Assembly (NCBI GenBank): GCA_000436695.1 | Contig: HF992662.1 | Coordinates: 54,212 to 59,477 of the forward strand | Length of the DNA: 5,266 bases | Direction of reading: 5' to 3' | Source: Prevotella sp. CAG:1185 | Lineage (GTDB): Bacteria > Bacteroidota > Bacteroidia > Bacteroidales > Bacteroidaceae | Shown: positions 1 to 5,266 of the stretch, piece by piece | Position numbering within the stretch: the stretch's first letter is position 1 | How the letters are laid out: each line of letters begins with the position of its first letter | The notes under the pieces: generated by a model | What the model was told of the DNA's origin: nothing | What the model saw: the letters and a program-made list of their open reading frames with translations, nothing else | Databases searched by the model: none | Program-made: the position numbers and the translations under genes

Positions 1-1839
1 GTGCTCTTCCCATGTCTTGAGGTAGTTGAGCGAGAACGAGTTGCTGAACTCAGGTGTCAGTTCCGGGTTACCGAACGATATCATTGAGGCGTCGCGTGTG
101 TTCTTGAAGCTGTTGAGCTGGCCTCCCCACGGACGGCGCAGACGGCGTGTGTAGTTGAGCTGCAGCTGCTGTGTCTCGTCTATCTGATAAGAAAGGAATA
201 CGCTCGGGAAGAGCTGGAAGTAGTCTTTCTTGAACGGATTGTTGCGTTTCGACGGGTCGTGCTCCTGCTCATAGTTGTAGCTCTCGGTGTTTACGCGCCA
301 GTATTCGCCGCGCAGACCTGCCATCACTCCGAGTCTGCCGAACTTCATTGTGGCTGTGGCATAGAGCGCGTGCAGATCCATGTTGTATATAAAGCGGTTA
401 TAGTAAGCCTGGTCTTCCACCTGGTTTACGCCTTCCCATGACGAGTCGTCGATGTAAGACTCCTGCGGAGAGTTCTCGCGGCTGAAGTTTCCTTGGTATC
501 CTGCCTGGAGCATAATCTTGTCGGTTATCGGGTTCTCGTAGTCGAGTTTCACCTCCCACGACCTGTTGTTGTTATGCATCGGGCGGTTCTGATAGTCGTA
601 TTCTGTAGGCAGCATCTCGTCGATATATGTCGTGCTGTCCTGATAGATGTTGCTCTGGTTCATCTTCCACTTGTTGAAGTCGACGGTGAAGTCGAGATAA
701 TGCTTGTCGGTGAAGTTGTGGCGGTAGTTAAATTCGCCGTAATATATGTTCATGTCAGAGCTTCCCGTAGAGCGGCGCAGCATGATGTAGCTGTCCTGCG
801 GCGCGCCTATCGTACCATAGTGATACGGCGTTGTGCCTCCGTTGTGGTGTCCGCCGACCATTGTCATTCCGCTCAGCGTGAACTCATCCTTGTCGGTTGC
901 GCGGTAAGTAAGTCCGGCGCGTGCAAAGAGGTTGTTGCCCATGCGGTCGTTGTCGGCCGTGTACGACTGATACTGGTTAGTGTTAAGATACTCCTGATAG
1001 CTCATCGAGCCGCCGTCGTTGCTGCGGTGACGGTAGCCAAGACTTGCGTAGCCCTCAAATCGCCCTACGTTGAAGTTGAGGTTGCCGTTGACGTTGGCAC
1101 TTCCGCGCGAGCTCCCTCCGGCCTGCACCGAGCCGTAGTATCCAGCCTGGCGGTTCTTCTTCAGTATTATGTTAATGATGCCGGCGCTTCCCTCGGCGCT
1201 GAATTTTGCCGACGGGTTGTCAATCACCTCAATTCTCTCAATGCTCTCCGAAGGCAGCTGCTGCAGTATCTCGGCGCGGTTGTCGCTCGTCAGTCCGCTT
1301 GCCTTTCCGTTTATCCACACCTCCACGCTGGTGTTGCCTCGCAGCGATATGTTGCCGTCGGTGTCAACCTCTATCGAGGGGATGTTCTCAAGCACGTCGG
1401 TGGCGTCGCCTCCGGCGTTGGTTATATCTTGTGAAACGTCGAACGACTTGCGGTCAACCTCGAGCCTCATTGTAGGCCTTTGTGCCGTCACCGTAACCTC
1501 GTCAAGAGTCTGGCTGTTGTCGTTCATGTACAGTTTCTTAAAGTTCATGTTTCTCTTGTCCTTCGTCACGCTGAATTCTTTTTCCAGCGTGGTGTAGCCT
1601 ATGTAGGTAAGTTTCACGGTATAGTCGCCGTACGGAAGGTTGTCGATATAGAACAGTCCCTTCTCGTCCGTGATGGCGCCCTTTACGAATTTAGAACTCG
1701 AGCGGTTGTATACCGCCACGTTGACAAATGGCATCGATTCGCCCGTCTGGGTGTCCTCGACTTTTGACCTGACACTACATTGCGCGTGGCTGTAGGCGGC
1801 GTAAAATACTAACAGACTAAAAATAATAAGTTTCTTCAT
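1..1839 (-). CDS. Outer-membrane beta-barrel / TonB-dependent receptor-like protein, 3' end missing
   Basis: The reverse strand is open from an ATG at 1839-1837 to the left edge, giving 613 residues with no stop. Residues 1-19 form a signal peptide (MKKL, hydrophobic core, cleavage probably after SHA before QC). Residues about 22-105 look like the carboxypeptidase-regulatory-like domain, with ESMPFVNVAVY, ITDEKGLFYI and YIGYTTLEKEF. The junction LDEVTVTAQRP (112-122) is followed by a plug-like domain to about 229, including DVLENIPSIEVD, SLRGN, WINGK and EGSAGIINIILKKN. The rest is barrel, with FPSVFLSY, YTRRLRRPWGG (563-573) and GNPELTPE (590-597), typical of the 'outer membrane beta-barrel family' (OMP_b-brl_3 type). 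Such proteins are usually about 750-850 residues, so I infer that roughly 150-230 C-terminal residues lie outside the window. It should sit in the outer membrane. The ligand is unknown, and whether it depends on TonB is uncertain for this subfamily. No canonical promoter was found between it and the divergent tRNA. Confidence 0.93.
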   Translation of the reverse strand, partial: MKKLIIFSLLVFYAAYSHAQCSVRSKVEDTQTGESMPFVNVAVYNRSSSKFVKGAITDEKGLFYIDNLPYGDYTVKLTYIGYTTLEKEFSVTKDKRNMNFKKLYMNDNSQTLDEVTVTAQRPTMRLEVDRKSFDVSQDITNAGGDATDVLENIPSIEVDTDGNISLRGNTSVEVWINGKASGLTSDNRAEILQQLPSESIERIEVIDNPSAKFSAEGSAGIINIILKKNRQAGYYGSVQAGGSSRGSANVNGNLNFNVGRFEGYASLGYRHRSNDGGSMSYQEYLNTNQYQSYTADNDRMGNNLFARAGLTYRATDKDEFTLSGMTMVGGHHNGGTTPYHYGTIGAPQDSYIMLRRSTGSSDMNIYYGEFNYRHNFTDKHYLDFTVDFNKWKMNQSNIYQDSTTYIDEMLPTEYDYQNRPMHNNNRSWEVKLDYENPITDKIMLQAGYQGNFSRENSPQESYIDDSSWEGVNQVEDQAYYNRFIYNMDLHALYATATMKFGRLGVMAGLRGEYWRVNTESYNYEQEHDPSKRNNPFKKDYFQLFPSVFLSYQIDETQQLQLNYTRRLRRPWGGQLNSFKNTRDASMISFGNPELTPEFSNSFSLNYLKTWEEH

Positions 1840-1848
1840 AACACTTAT

Positions 1849-1864
1849 TCTGATGTATATCAGA
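1849..1864 (-). promoter_or_regulatory. Short palindrome in the leader of the left receptor gene
   Basis: A perfect 6-bp inverted repeat, TCTGAT and ATCAGA around a 4-base loop (GTAT), lies 9 bases upstream of the start codon of the leftward receptor gene. It could be an operator half-site pair or a small hairpin in the mRNA leader close to the ribosome site. It is short and AT-rich and could be chance. No second copy was noticed upstream of the other receptor. Confidence 0.25.
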
Positions 1865-1903
1865 GTAAAAAGTTTAATTGTTTATATGATTTTTCACATT
1901 TTA

Positions 1904-1935
1904 TTTGGTTTTCACTATTAATCTGACTAAATTTG
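1904..1935 (+). promoter_or_regulatory. Bacteroidota-type promoter of the tRNA-Arg gene
   Basis: A -33 element TTTG (1904-1907) and a -7 element TAAATTTG (1928-1935) are separated by 20 bases, matching the known Bacteroidota primary-sigma consensus TTTG-N19-21-TAnnTTTG. The -7 box ends 10 bases before the first tRNA base, so transcription would start just ahead of or at the mature 5' end with almost no leader. Confidence 0.8.
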
Positions 1936-1945
1936 CACTCGGATT

Positions 1946-2017
1946 GGTCTCATAGTTCAATGGATAGAACAAGTCTCTCCTAAAGATTAGATCCGAGTTC
2001 GATTCTCGGTGAGACCA
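1946..2017 (+). tRNA. tRNA-Arg (anticodon CCT, reads AGG)
   Basis: The cloverleaf folds by hand. The acceptor stem GGTCTCA (1946-1952) pairs fully with TGAGACC (2010-2016). The D stem is GTTC/GAAC (1955-1958, 1967-1970) with an 8-base loop containing GG. The anticodon stem AGTCT/AGATT (1972-1976, 1984-1988) has one G-T pair. The 7-base loop CTCCTAA puts the anticodon CCT at 1979-1981. The variable loop has four bases (1989-1992). The T stem CCGAG/CTCGG (1993-1997, 2005-2009) encloses TTCGATT. The discriminator is A2017. CCA is not encoded (CTT follows), so it must be added enzymatically. The gene has its own promoter and terminator. No second copy of its 3' end, which would indicate an integrated element, was noticed in the window. 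Confidence 0.96.
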
Positions 2018-2022
2018 CTTTT

Positions 2023-2056
2023 AGGGCGGCATCCATTTGATAGCCGCTCTTTTTTT
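2023..2056 (+). terminator. Rho-independent terminator of the tRNA-Arg transcript
   Basis: AGGGCGGC (2023-2030) pairs with GCCGCTCT (2043-2050) as an 8-bp stem with one G-T pair around a 12-base loop, and a run of T follows to 2056. It begins 5 bases after the mature tRNA end. There is no matching A-run on the other side, so it should work rightward only. Confidence 0.88.
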
Positions 2057-2109
2057 ATGTCTTTTTATTTTTGATGATATATTCTTATATGTCAAGGCTT
2101 TTAGCCATG

Positions 2110-2152
2110 GTAATGCGACTTGTGCCATATACGGCTTTTAGTGTCGTATTAC
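2110..2152. repeat. Imperfect 10-bp inverted repeat
   Basis: GTAATGCGAC (2110-2119) is complementary to GTCGTATTAC (2143-2152) with one G-T pair, around a 23-base interval. The 9-base word GGCTTTTAG occurs just before the left arm (2096-2104) and again inside the loop (2133-2141). It could be a structured RNA element or a binding site. There is no T-run after the right arm, so it is not a standard terminator. Confidence 0.45.
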
Positions 2153-2170
2153 AATATATATACGAAAGAG

Positions 2171-2193
2171 AGTGCCGATTGTGTCACGGCATT
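2171..2193. repeat. Small hairpin (7-bp inverted repeat)
   Basis: AGTGCCG (2171-2177) pairs with CGGCATT (2187-2193) with one G-T pair and a 9-base loop. An AT-rich stretch follows, but without a clean T-run. The role is unknown. It lies 18 bases after the preceding inverted repeat, so the two might belong to one structured unit. Confidence 0.3.
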
Positions 2194-2369
2194 ATGATAA
2201 TTTAACTTTACAGTTTGTTTTTGTCTGTTGTTTTAACACGGCTGAACCATGCAAAATAGCTCTTCGCCTTAGCCTTTCAGCAGTCTTTTACATCCGTGTG
2301 ATGCCTGTTTCATGCCTTTTTGATGCCGATTAAGCCCCATTTGCCATGCTTTTTCGGTTAGTTTTGTGC

Positions 2370-2457
2370 CCTTTTGCGTTGTAAAAGGCATCCTTTTGCA
2401 CTGCGAAAGACGGCCTTTTGCCTTCTGAAAGGTGGTCTTTTGCATCGTCGTTTGCTG
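2370..2457. repeat. Four tandem 22-bp units with internal dyads
   Basis: The word CCTTTTGC (TCTTTTGC in the last unit) recurs at 2370, 2392, 2414 and 2436, exactly 22 bases apart. In the first three units it is followed six bases later by AAAGG or AAAGA, so each unit is a small CCTTT...AAAGG palindrome. The fourth unit has lost the right arm. Looser elements precede the array: ATGCC at 2301, 2312 and 2323, exactly 11 bases apart, which is half the unit length. A 22-base period shifts the reading frame each time, which argues for a non-coding repeat. It resembles the degenerate short intergenic repeats seen in Bacteroidales genomes, but I cannot assign it to a named family. Confidence 0.75.
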
Positions 2458-2691
2458 CCCATTATTTCTCGTTTTGCATAAAGTGCTGATATATAACGAC
2501 TTACAAAAAGCGCCGTTTTTTGATGTCTTATCCGTCAAATCGCCTTCAGATGTCAAAAGTCGGCATGTATATTTGCTGCCCGTTAACTTATTTAACATCT
2601 TTTCAGAAGCCGTCAATCCAAATACTCAAAAATGATTATCGCCCCGGCTTTGTGCCCGTTAGGTAGCTTATAAAAATACCGATTTTTTGCT

Positions 2692-2722
2692 ATTGTGAGC
2701 TTTTTTAATGCCGTTAACTTTG
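2692..2722 (+). promoter_or_regulatory. Bacteroidota-type promoter of the complete receptor gene
   Basis: The -7 element TAACTTTG (2715-2722) fits TAnnTTTG exactly. ATTG (2692-2695), 19 bases upstream, serves as a near-consensus -33 element. A perfect TTTG at 2686-2689 is less likely because the spacer would be 25. The predicted transcription start near 2729 leaves a leader of about 30 bases. No operator is evident around it. Confidence 0.7.
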
Positions 2723-2759
2723 CAGCGGTTTTTAGTTATTAACGAAAATATATATCAAA

Positions 2760-5150
2760 GTGAAAGCAAACAGATTAAAATTTGTGATTATCTTTATTCT
2801 TTTGTCAGTTCAGCTTGCAGTAAGTGCGCAGTCAGCCGGCAGCGGAACTATATCAGGCAGGATAACATCCTCAGGCGGCGAGGCCGTAAGCTATGCCACG
2901 ATTAGACTGAAGGGCACGGCCTGTGCAGCCCATACCGACATTGAAGGCATATATCAGATAAAGGCCCCCGCGGGGCGCTACAGCCTCGTGGTGTCGGCCG
3001 TGGGTCACAAGACCGTTGAGCGTAACGTCAGCGTTGAGGTCGGCGGCAGTCAGCATATTGACATCCGTATGAAGGAAGACGCCATACAGCTCGACGAGGT
3101 TTCGGTGGTGTCGGCAGGCGTCAGCAGAGTGAAAAACTCGGCATACAACGCCGTGGCAGTTGACACACGCGACATGCTCAACACAACCAAGACACTGAGC
3201 GAAGCCCTTGCCAAGACGCCCGGACTAAAGCTGCGTGAGTCGGGTGGAGTAGGGTCCGACATGAATCTCATGCTCGACGGCTTCAGCGGCAATCACGTAA
3301 AGATATTCATCGACGGCGTGCCGCAGGAAGGCGTGGGCAGCTCGTTCGGACTCAACAACATACCCGTAAGCTTTGCCGACCGCATAGAGGTCTACAAGGG
3401 AGTGGTGCCCGTGGCGTTCGGCACCGATGCCATCGGGGGCGTTGTCAACATCGTTACCAACCGCAAGCGCCGCCGCTGGTTTGTCGACGCGTCTTATTCT
3501 TACGGCTCGTTCAACACTCACAAGTCGTACTTCAACTTCGGCCAGAGCTTCGGCAACGGCCTTACATACGAGATAAACGCCTTTCAGAATTATTCAGACA
3601 ACAGCTACCGCGTTGACGCTCCCGTGTTCGACTTCGGCTCGCAGAGCATCGACACAAAGAAGCTCTACAGCGTCAGACGCTTTAACGACACCTATCACAA
3701 CGAGACAGTGGTGGCAAAGTTCGGACTTACGGGCAAGAACTGGGCCGACCGCCTTATGTTAGGCTTCACCTATTCGCACATGTATAAGGAGATACAGACA
3801 GGCGTAAGACAGAAGACTGTCTACGGACAGAAGCACCGCCACGGCCATTCGCTCATGCCGTCGTTAGAGTATTCAAAGCGCAACCTCTTCACCAAGGGAC
3901 TTGATGTCACGCTTACCGCCAACTATAACCGCAACGCCACGTTCAACGTCGACACCGCAAGCTATCGCTACAACTGGCTGGGTGAGCGCCGGCGCACAAG
4001 TTCGCCGGGCGAGCAGACATATCAGTATTCGAGGGCAGACAACAACAACTGGAACGCCACGCTCAACACAACTTACCGCATAGGCACGGCGCACGCGCTG
4101 ACGCTGAACAACGTGTTCAACTCGTTCAGCCGCGACAACACGTCTCTTCTCTATGGGCGCGAGGACAAAGACCCCATATCCAAGGACATGCGCAAGAACA
4201 TAACAGGACTGTCCTACAGGTTTATGCCGTCAGAAAGATGGAACGTTTCGCTCTTCGGCAAGTATTATAGCCAGTATGTCTCAGGCCCCGTGGCTGCCGA
4301 CGAGAACGCGAGCAGCTATGTAAGAACAAACCGCACTATCGATTCGTGGGGCTATGGTGCGGCCGCAACCTGCTTCATCGTTGACGGCCTGCAGGCCAAG
4401 CTGTCGTATGAAAAGGCGTGTCGTCTGCCCACTATAGAGGAGATGTTCGGCGACGAAGACCTCGAGTCGGGCAGCGTGCTCATTCGTCCCGAGAAGAGCG
4501 ACAACATCAATCTCAGCCTTAGCTGGAGCAAGACGTTCGGCCGTCACTCGCTCTACGTCGAGGGCGGAATGGTCTACCGCGACACGCGCGACTACATTCA
4601 GCGCAGCATAGCCGAGCTTAGCGGCAACCGCGAGGGCGCATATTATGAGAACTACGGCAGGGTTAAGACAGCCGGATTCAATCTTTCGGCACGCTATACC
4701 CTCGGCAGATGGCTCAGCGTTGGCGGCAACTTCACCCGGATGGACGTGCGCGACAACGAGAAACTTATGGTGGGCTGCACCTCGGTTGCCAACCCTATGT
4801 ATCATACACGCATGCCTAACGTGCCCTGGCAGTTTGCCGATGCCGACGTAAACCTCTACTGGCACAACCTGCTGAAAGACGGAAACACGCTCACCCTTAC
4901 CTACGACAACCAGTATCTGCACAGCTTCTGCTATTATTCCGACGGCGTTCAGGCAGCTAATCTTAGCGACTATATGGTGCCTACGCAGTTTTCTCACAAC
5001 CTCACTCTTACCTACAGCATGAGCCGCGGACGCTACAACGTGTCGCTTGAGTGCCGCAACTTCACCAATGAGAAGCTCTACGACAACTTCAGTCTGCAGA
5101 AAGCCGGACGCGCTTTTTACGGCAAGGTGAGGGTATATCTAGGCAAATGA
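2760..5150 (+). CDS. TonB-dependent outer-membrane receptor
   Basis: This complete 796-residue receptor would import a ligand across the outer membrane using TonB/ExbBD energy. The start is GTG at 2760: an in-frame stop lies at 2733-2735, no ATG intervenes, and the start yields a good signal peptide (MKANRLKF, hydrophobic core, cleavage likely after AVSA at 23). Residues about 30-103 form a carboxypeptidase-regulatory-like domain (ISGRITSSGG, SYATIRLKG, SAVGHKTVERNV). LDEVSVVSAG (111-120) is the usual linker or TonB-box region. The plug (about 122-233) includes LMLDGF, IFIDGVPQEG, ADRIEVYKGVVPVAFG and IGGVVNIVTN. The barrel runs to the end with CRLPTIEEMFG (554-564), a counterpart of the common FRAPT-E-F motif, and a final barrel strand ending FYGKVRVYLGK. 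It is shorter than a typical SusC (about 1000 residues), and no SusD is visible, so a siderophore, heme, metal or cobalamin-type ligand is favoured. This is inference. The downstream exported-protein gene is probably in the same operon. Confidence 0.95.
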   Translation: MKANRLKFVIIFILLSVQLAVSAQSAGSGTISGRITSSGGEAVSYATIRLKGTACAAHTDIEGIYQIKAPAGRYSLVVSAVGHKTVERNVSVEVGGSQHIDIRMKEDAIQLDEVSVVSAGVSRVKNSAYNAVAVDTRDMLNTTKTLSEALAKTPGLKLRESGGVGSDMNLMLDGFSGNHVKIFIDGVPQEGVGSSFGLNNIPVSFADRIEVYKGVVPVAFGTDAIGGVVNIVTNRKRRRWFVDASYSYGSFNTHKSYFNFGQSFGNGLTYEINAFQNYSDNSYRVDAPVFDFGSQSIDTKKLYSVRRFNDTYHNETVVAKFGLTGKNWADRLMLGFTYSHMYKEIQTGVRQKTVYGQKHRHGHSLMPSLEYSKRNLFTKGLDVTLTANYNRNATFNVDTASYRYNWLGERRRTSSPGEQTYQYSRADNNNWNATLNTTYRIGTAHALTLNNVFNSFSRDNTSLLYGREDKDPISKDMRKNITGLSYRFMPSERWNVSLFGKYYSQYVSGPVAADENASSYVRTNRTIDSWGYGAAATCFIVDGLQAKLSYEKACRLPTIEEMFGDEDLESGSVLIRPEKSDNINLSLSWSKTFGRHSLYVEGGMVYRDTRDYIQRSIAELSGNREGAYYENYGRVKTAGFNLSARYTLGRWLSVGGNFTRMDVRDNEKLMVGCTSVANPMYHTRMPNVPWQFADADVNLYWHNLLKDGNTLTLTYDNQYLHSFCYYSDGVQAANLSDYMVPTQFSHNLTLTYSMSRGRYNVSLECRNFTNEKLYDNFSLQKAGRAFYGKVRVYLGK

Positions 5151-5177
5151 GATGACGAGATGATACTAAACAATCAA

Positions 5178-5210
5178 CAAAGTTAAACCCGATAAACGAT
5201 AAAAGACAAA
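5178..5210 (-). promoter_or_regulatory. Possible antisense promoter at the 3' end of the receptor gene
   Basis: Read on the minus strand, TTTG (5210-5207) and TAACTTTG (5185-5178) are separated by 21 bases, close to the Bacteroidota consensus and with the same -7 octamer as the receptor's own promoter. Transcription would start near 5171 and run antisense into the receptor's last codons. No gene is oriented to use it. The spacer is at the long end, and chance occurrence in this A-rich gap is quite possible. Confidence 0.3.
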
Positions 5211-5266
5211 TGAACAACATCCGACTTTATGCCGCCCTGCTTGCCGTTATGGCTTCGGCGGCAGCC
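5210..5266 (+). CDS. N-terminus of an exported protein, truncated by the window
   Basis: ATG at 5210 opens 19 codons that run off the right edge: MNNIRLYAALLAVMASAAA. A positive residue followed by an alanine- and leucine-rich hydrophobic run is a typical start of a Sec signal peptide. Whether a lipoprotein cysteine follows is not visible. The gene starts 59 bases after the receptor stop in the same direction with no terminator between them, so co-transcription is likely. That suggests an accessory surface or periplasmic partner of the receptor. The function cannot be assigned from 19 residues. The 59-base gap is A-rich with no Shine-Dalgarno sequence, as usual in Bacteroidota. Confidence 0.75.
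   Translation, partial: MNNIRLYAALLAVMASAAA

Larger units (their letters stand above)
2057..2691. other. Gene-free intergenic stretch
   Basis: No convincing coding region lies between the tRNA terminator and the promoter of the complete receptor. The two longest reading frames are a 115-codon frame on the minus strand (2269-2616) and a 67-codon frame on the plus strand (2432-2635). Both lack a recognisable domain and overlap a tandem repeat whose 22-base period is not a multiple of three. The first part (2057-2270) is AT-rich and contains two inverted repeats. The middle (2300-2457) is repetitive. Positions 2458-2691 show little structure beyond a near-copy of TTTGCTGCCC (2451-2460 and 2572-2581). 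An isolated TATTTTTG at 2066-2073 resembles a -7 box but has no -33 partner. Confidence 0.7.

Noticed and set aside
493..1434. Long plus-strand open frame (313 codons)
   Set aside because: It lies entirely antisense to the left receptor gene, whose translation shows a clear signal peptide, plug and barrel motifs. The plus-strand translation is valine-, arginine- and alanine-rich with no domain, as expected of a codon-bias shadow.
1946..2017. Integration (attachment) site of a mobile element at the tRNA
   Set aside because: No duplicate of the tRNA 3' end, integrase or mobility gene was seen in the window.
2062..2073. TATTTTTG at 2066-2073 as a promoter for the gene-free region
   Set aside because: There is no TTTG or TTG about 19-21 bases upstream (that position is the terminator stem), and it lies in a T-rich tract where the octamer arises easily by chance.
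2370..2457. CRISPR array
   Set aside because: The units are contiguous 22-bp imperfect copies without unique spacers, and no cas genes are present.
2269..2616. Minus-strand open frame of 115 codons as a hypothetical protein
   Set aside because: It is lysine-, threonine- and glutamine-rich, repetitive and of no recognisable family, and it overlaps a 22-base repeat whose period is not a multiple of three. It has no canonical promoter upstream, so it is more likely a repeat-derived artefact.
2432..2635. Plus-strand open frame of 67 codons with a hydrophobic start
   Set aside because: It begins inside the tandem repeat, has no promoter of its own, and overlaps the other non-coding frame. The hydrophobic start comes from T-rich repeat sequence.
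4281..4997. Minus-strand open frame of 238 codons inside the complete receptor
   Set aside because: It is antisense to well-matched barrel sequence, has no recognisable domain and no promoter of its own, so it is a shadow frame.

Overview
This window reads as an ordinary chromosomal segment of a Bacteroidales bacterium (phylum Bacteroidota), plausibly a Prevotella-like genus. Three things support this. Both large genes encode outer-membrane receptors with the Bacteroidota-style N-terminal carboxypeptidase-regulatory-like domain. Two good matches to the Bacteroidota sigma-factor promoter (TTTG / TAnnTTTG) precede genes. No clear Shine-Dalgarno sequence precedes any of the three starts. The genus is an inference and cannot be settled from the window.

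Layout. Positions 1-1839 (minus strand) hold the first 613 codons of an outer-membrane beta-barrel/TonB-dependent-receptor-like gene whose 3' end lies beyond the left edge. A 106-bp AT-rich gap separates its start from a tRNA-Arg (anticodon CCT) at 1946-2017 on the plus strand. That tRNA has its own Bacteroidota-type promoter upstream and a strong Rho-independent terminator downstream, so it looks like an independent single-gene unit. Positions 2057-2691 hold no convincing gene. They contain an imperfect 10-bp inverted repeat, a smaller hairpin, and an array of four 22-bp units, each built around a CCTTT/AAAGG dyad, with looser 11-bp spaced ATGCC elements before it. A second Bacteroidota-type promoter (2692-2722) leads into a complete 796-residue TonB-dependent receptor (2760-5150), which starts at GTG. 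After a 59-bp gap without a terminator, a third gene begins at 5210. Only its first 19 codons, a signal-peptide-like stretch, are present.

How the genes relate. The complete receptor and the truncated exported protein are probably co-transcribed, which is typical of a TonB-dependent uptake locus with an accessory surface or periplasmic protein. The receptor is much shorter than a typical SusC (about 1000 residues) and no SusD is visible, so a small ligand such as a metal chelate, heme or cobalamin-like compound is more likely than a glycan, but the substrate cannot be read from the sequence. The left receptor is divergent and separated by the tRNA unit, so no functional link is implied. I found no clear novel system. 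The non-coding repeat array, the long inverted repeat and a possible antisense promoter at the 3' end of the receptor operon are the points most worth a second look.
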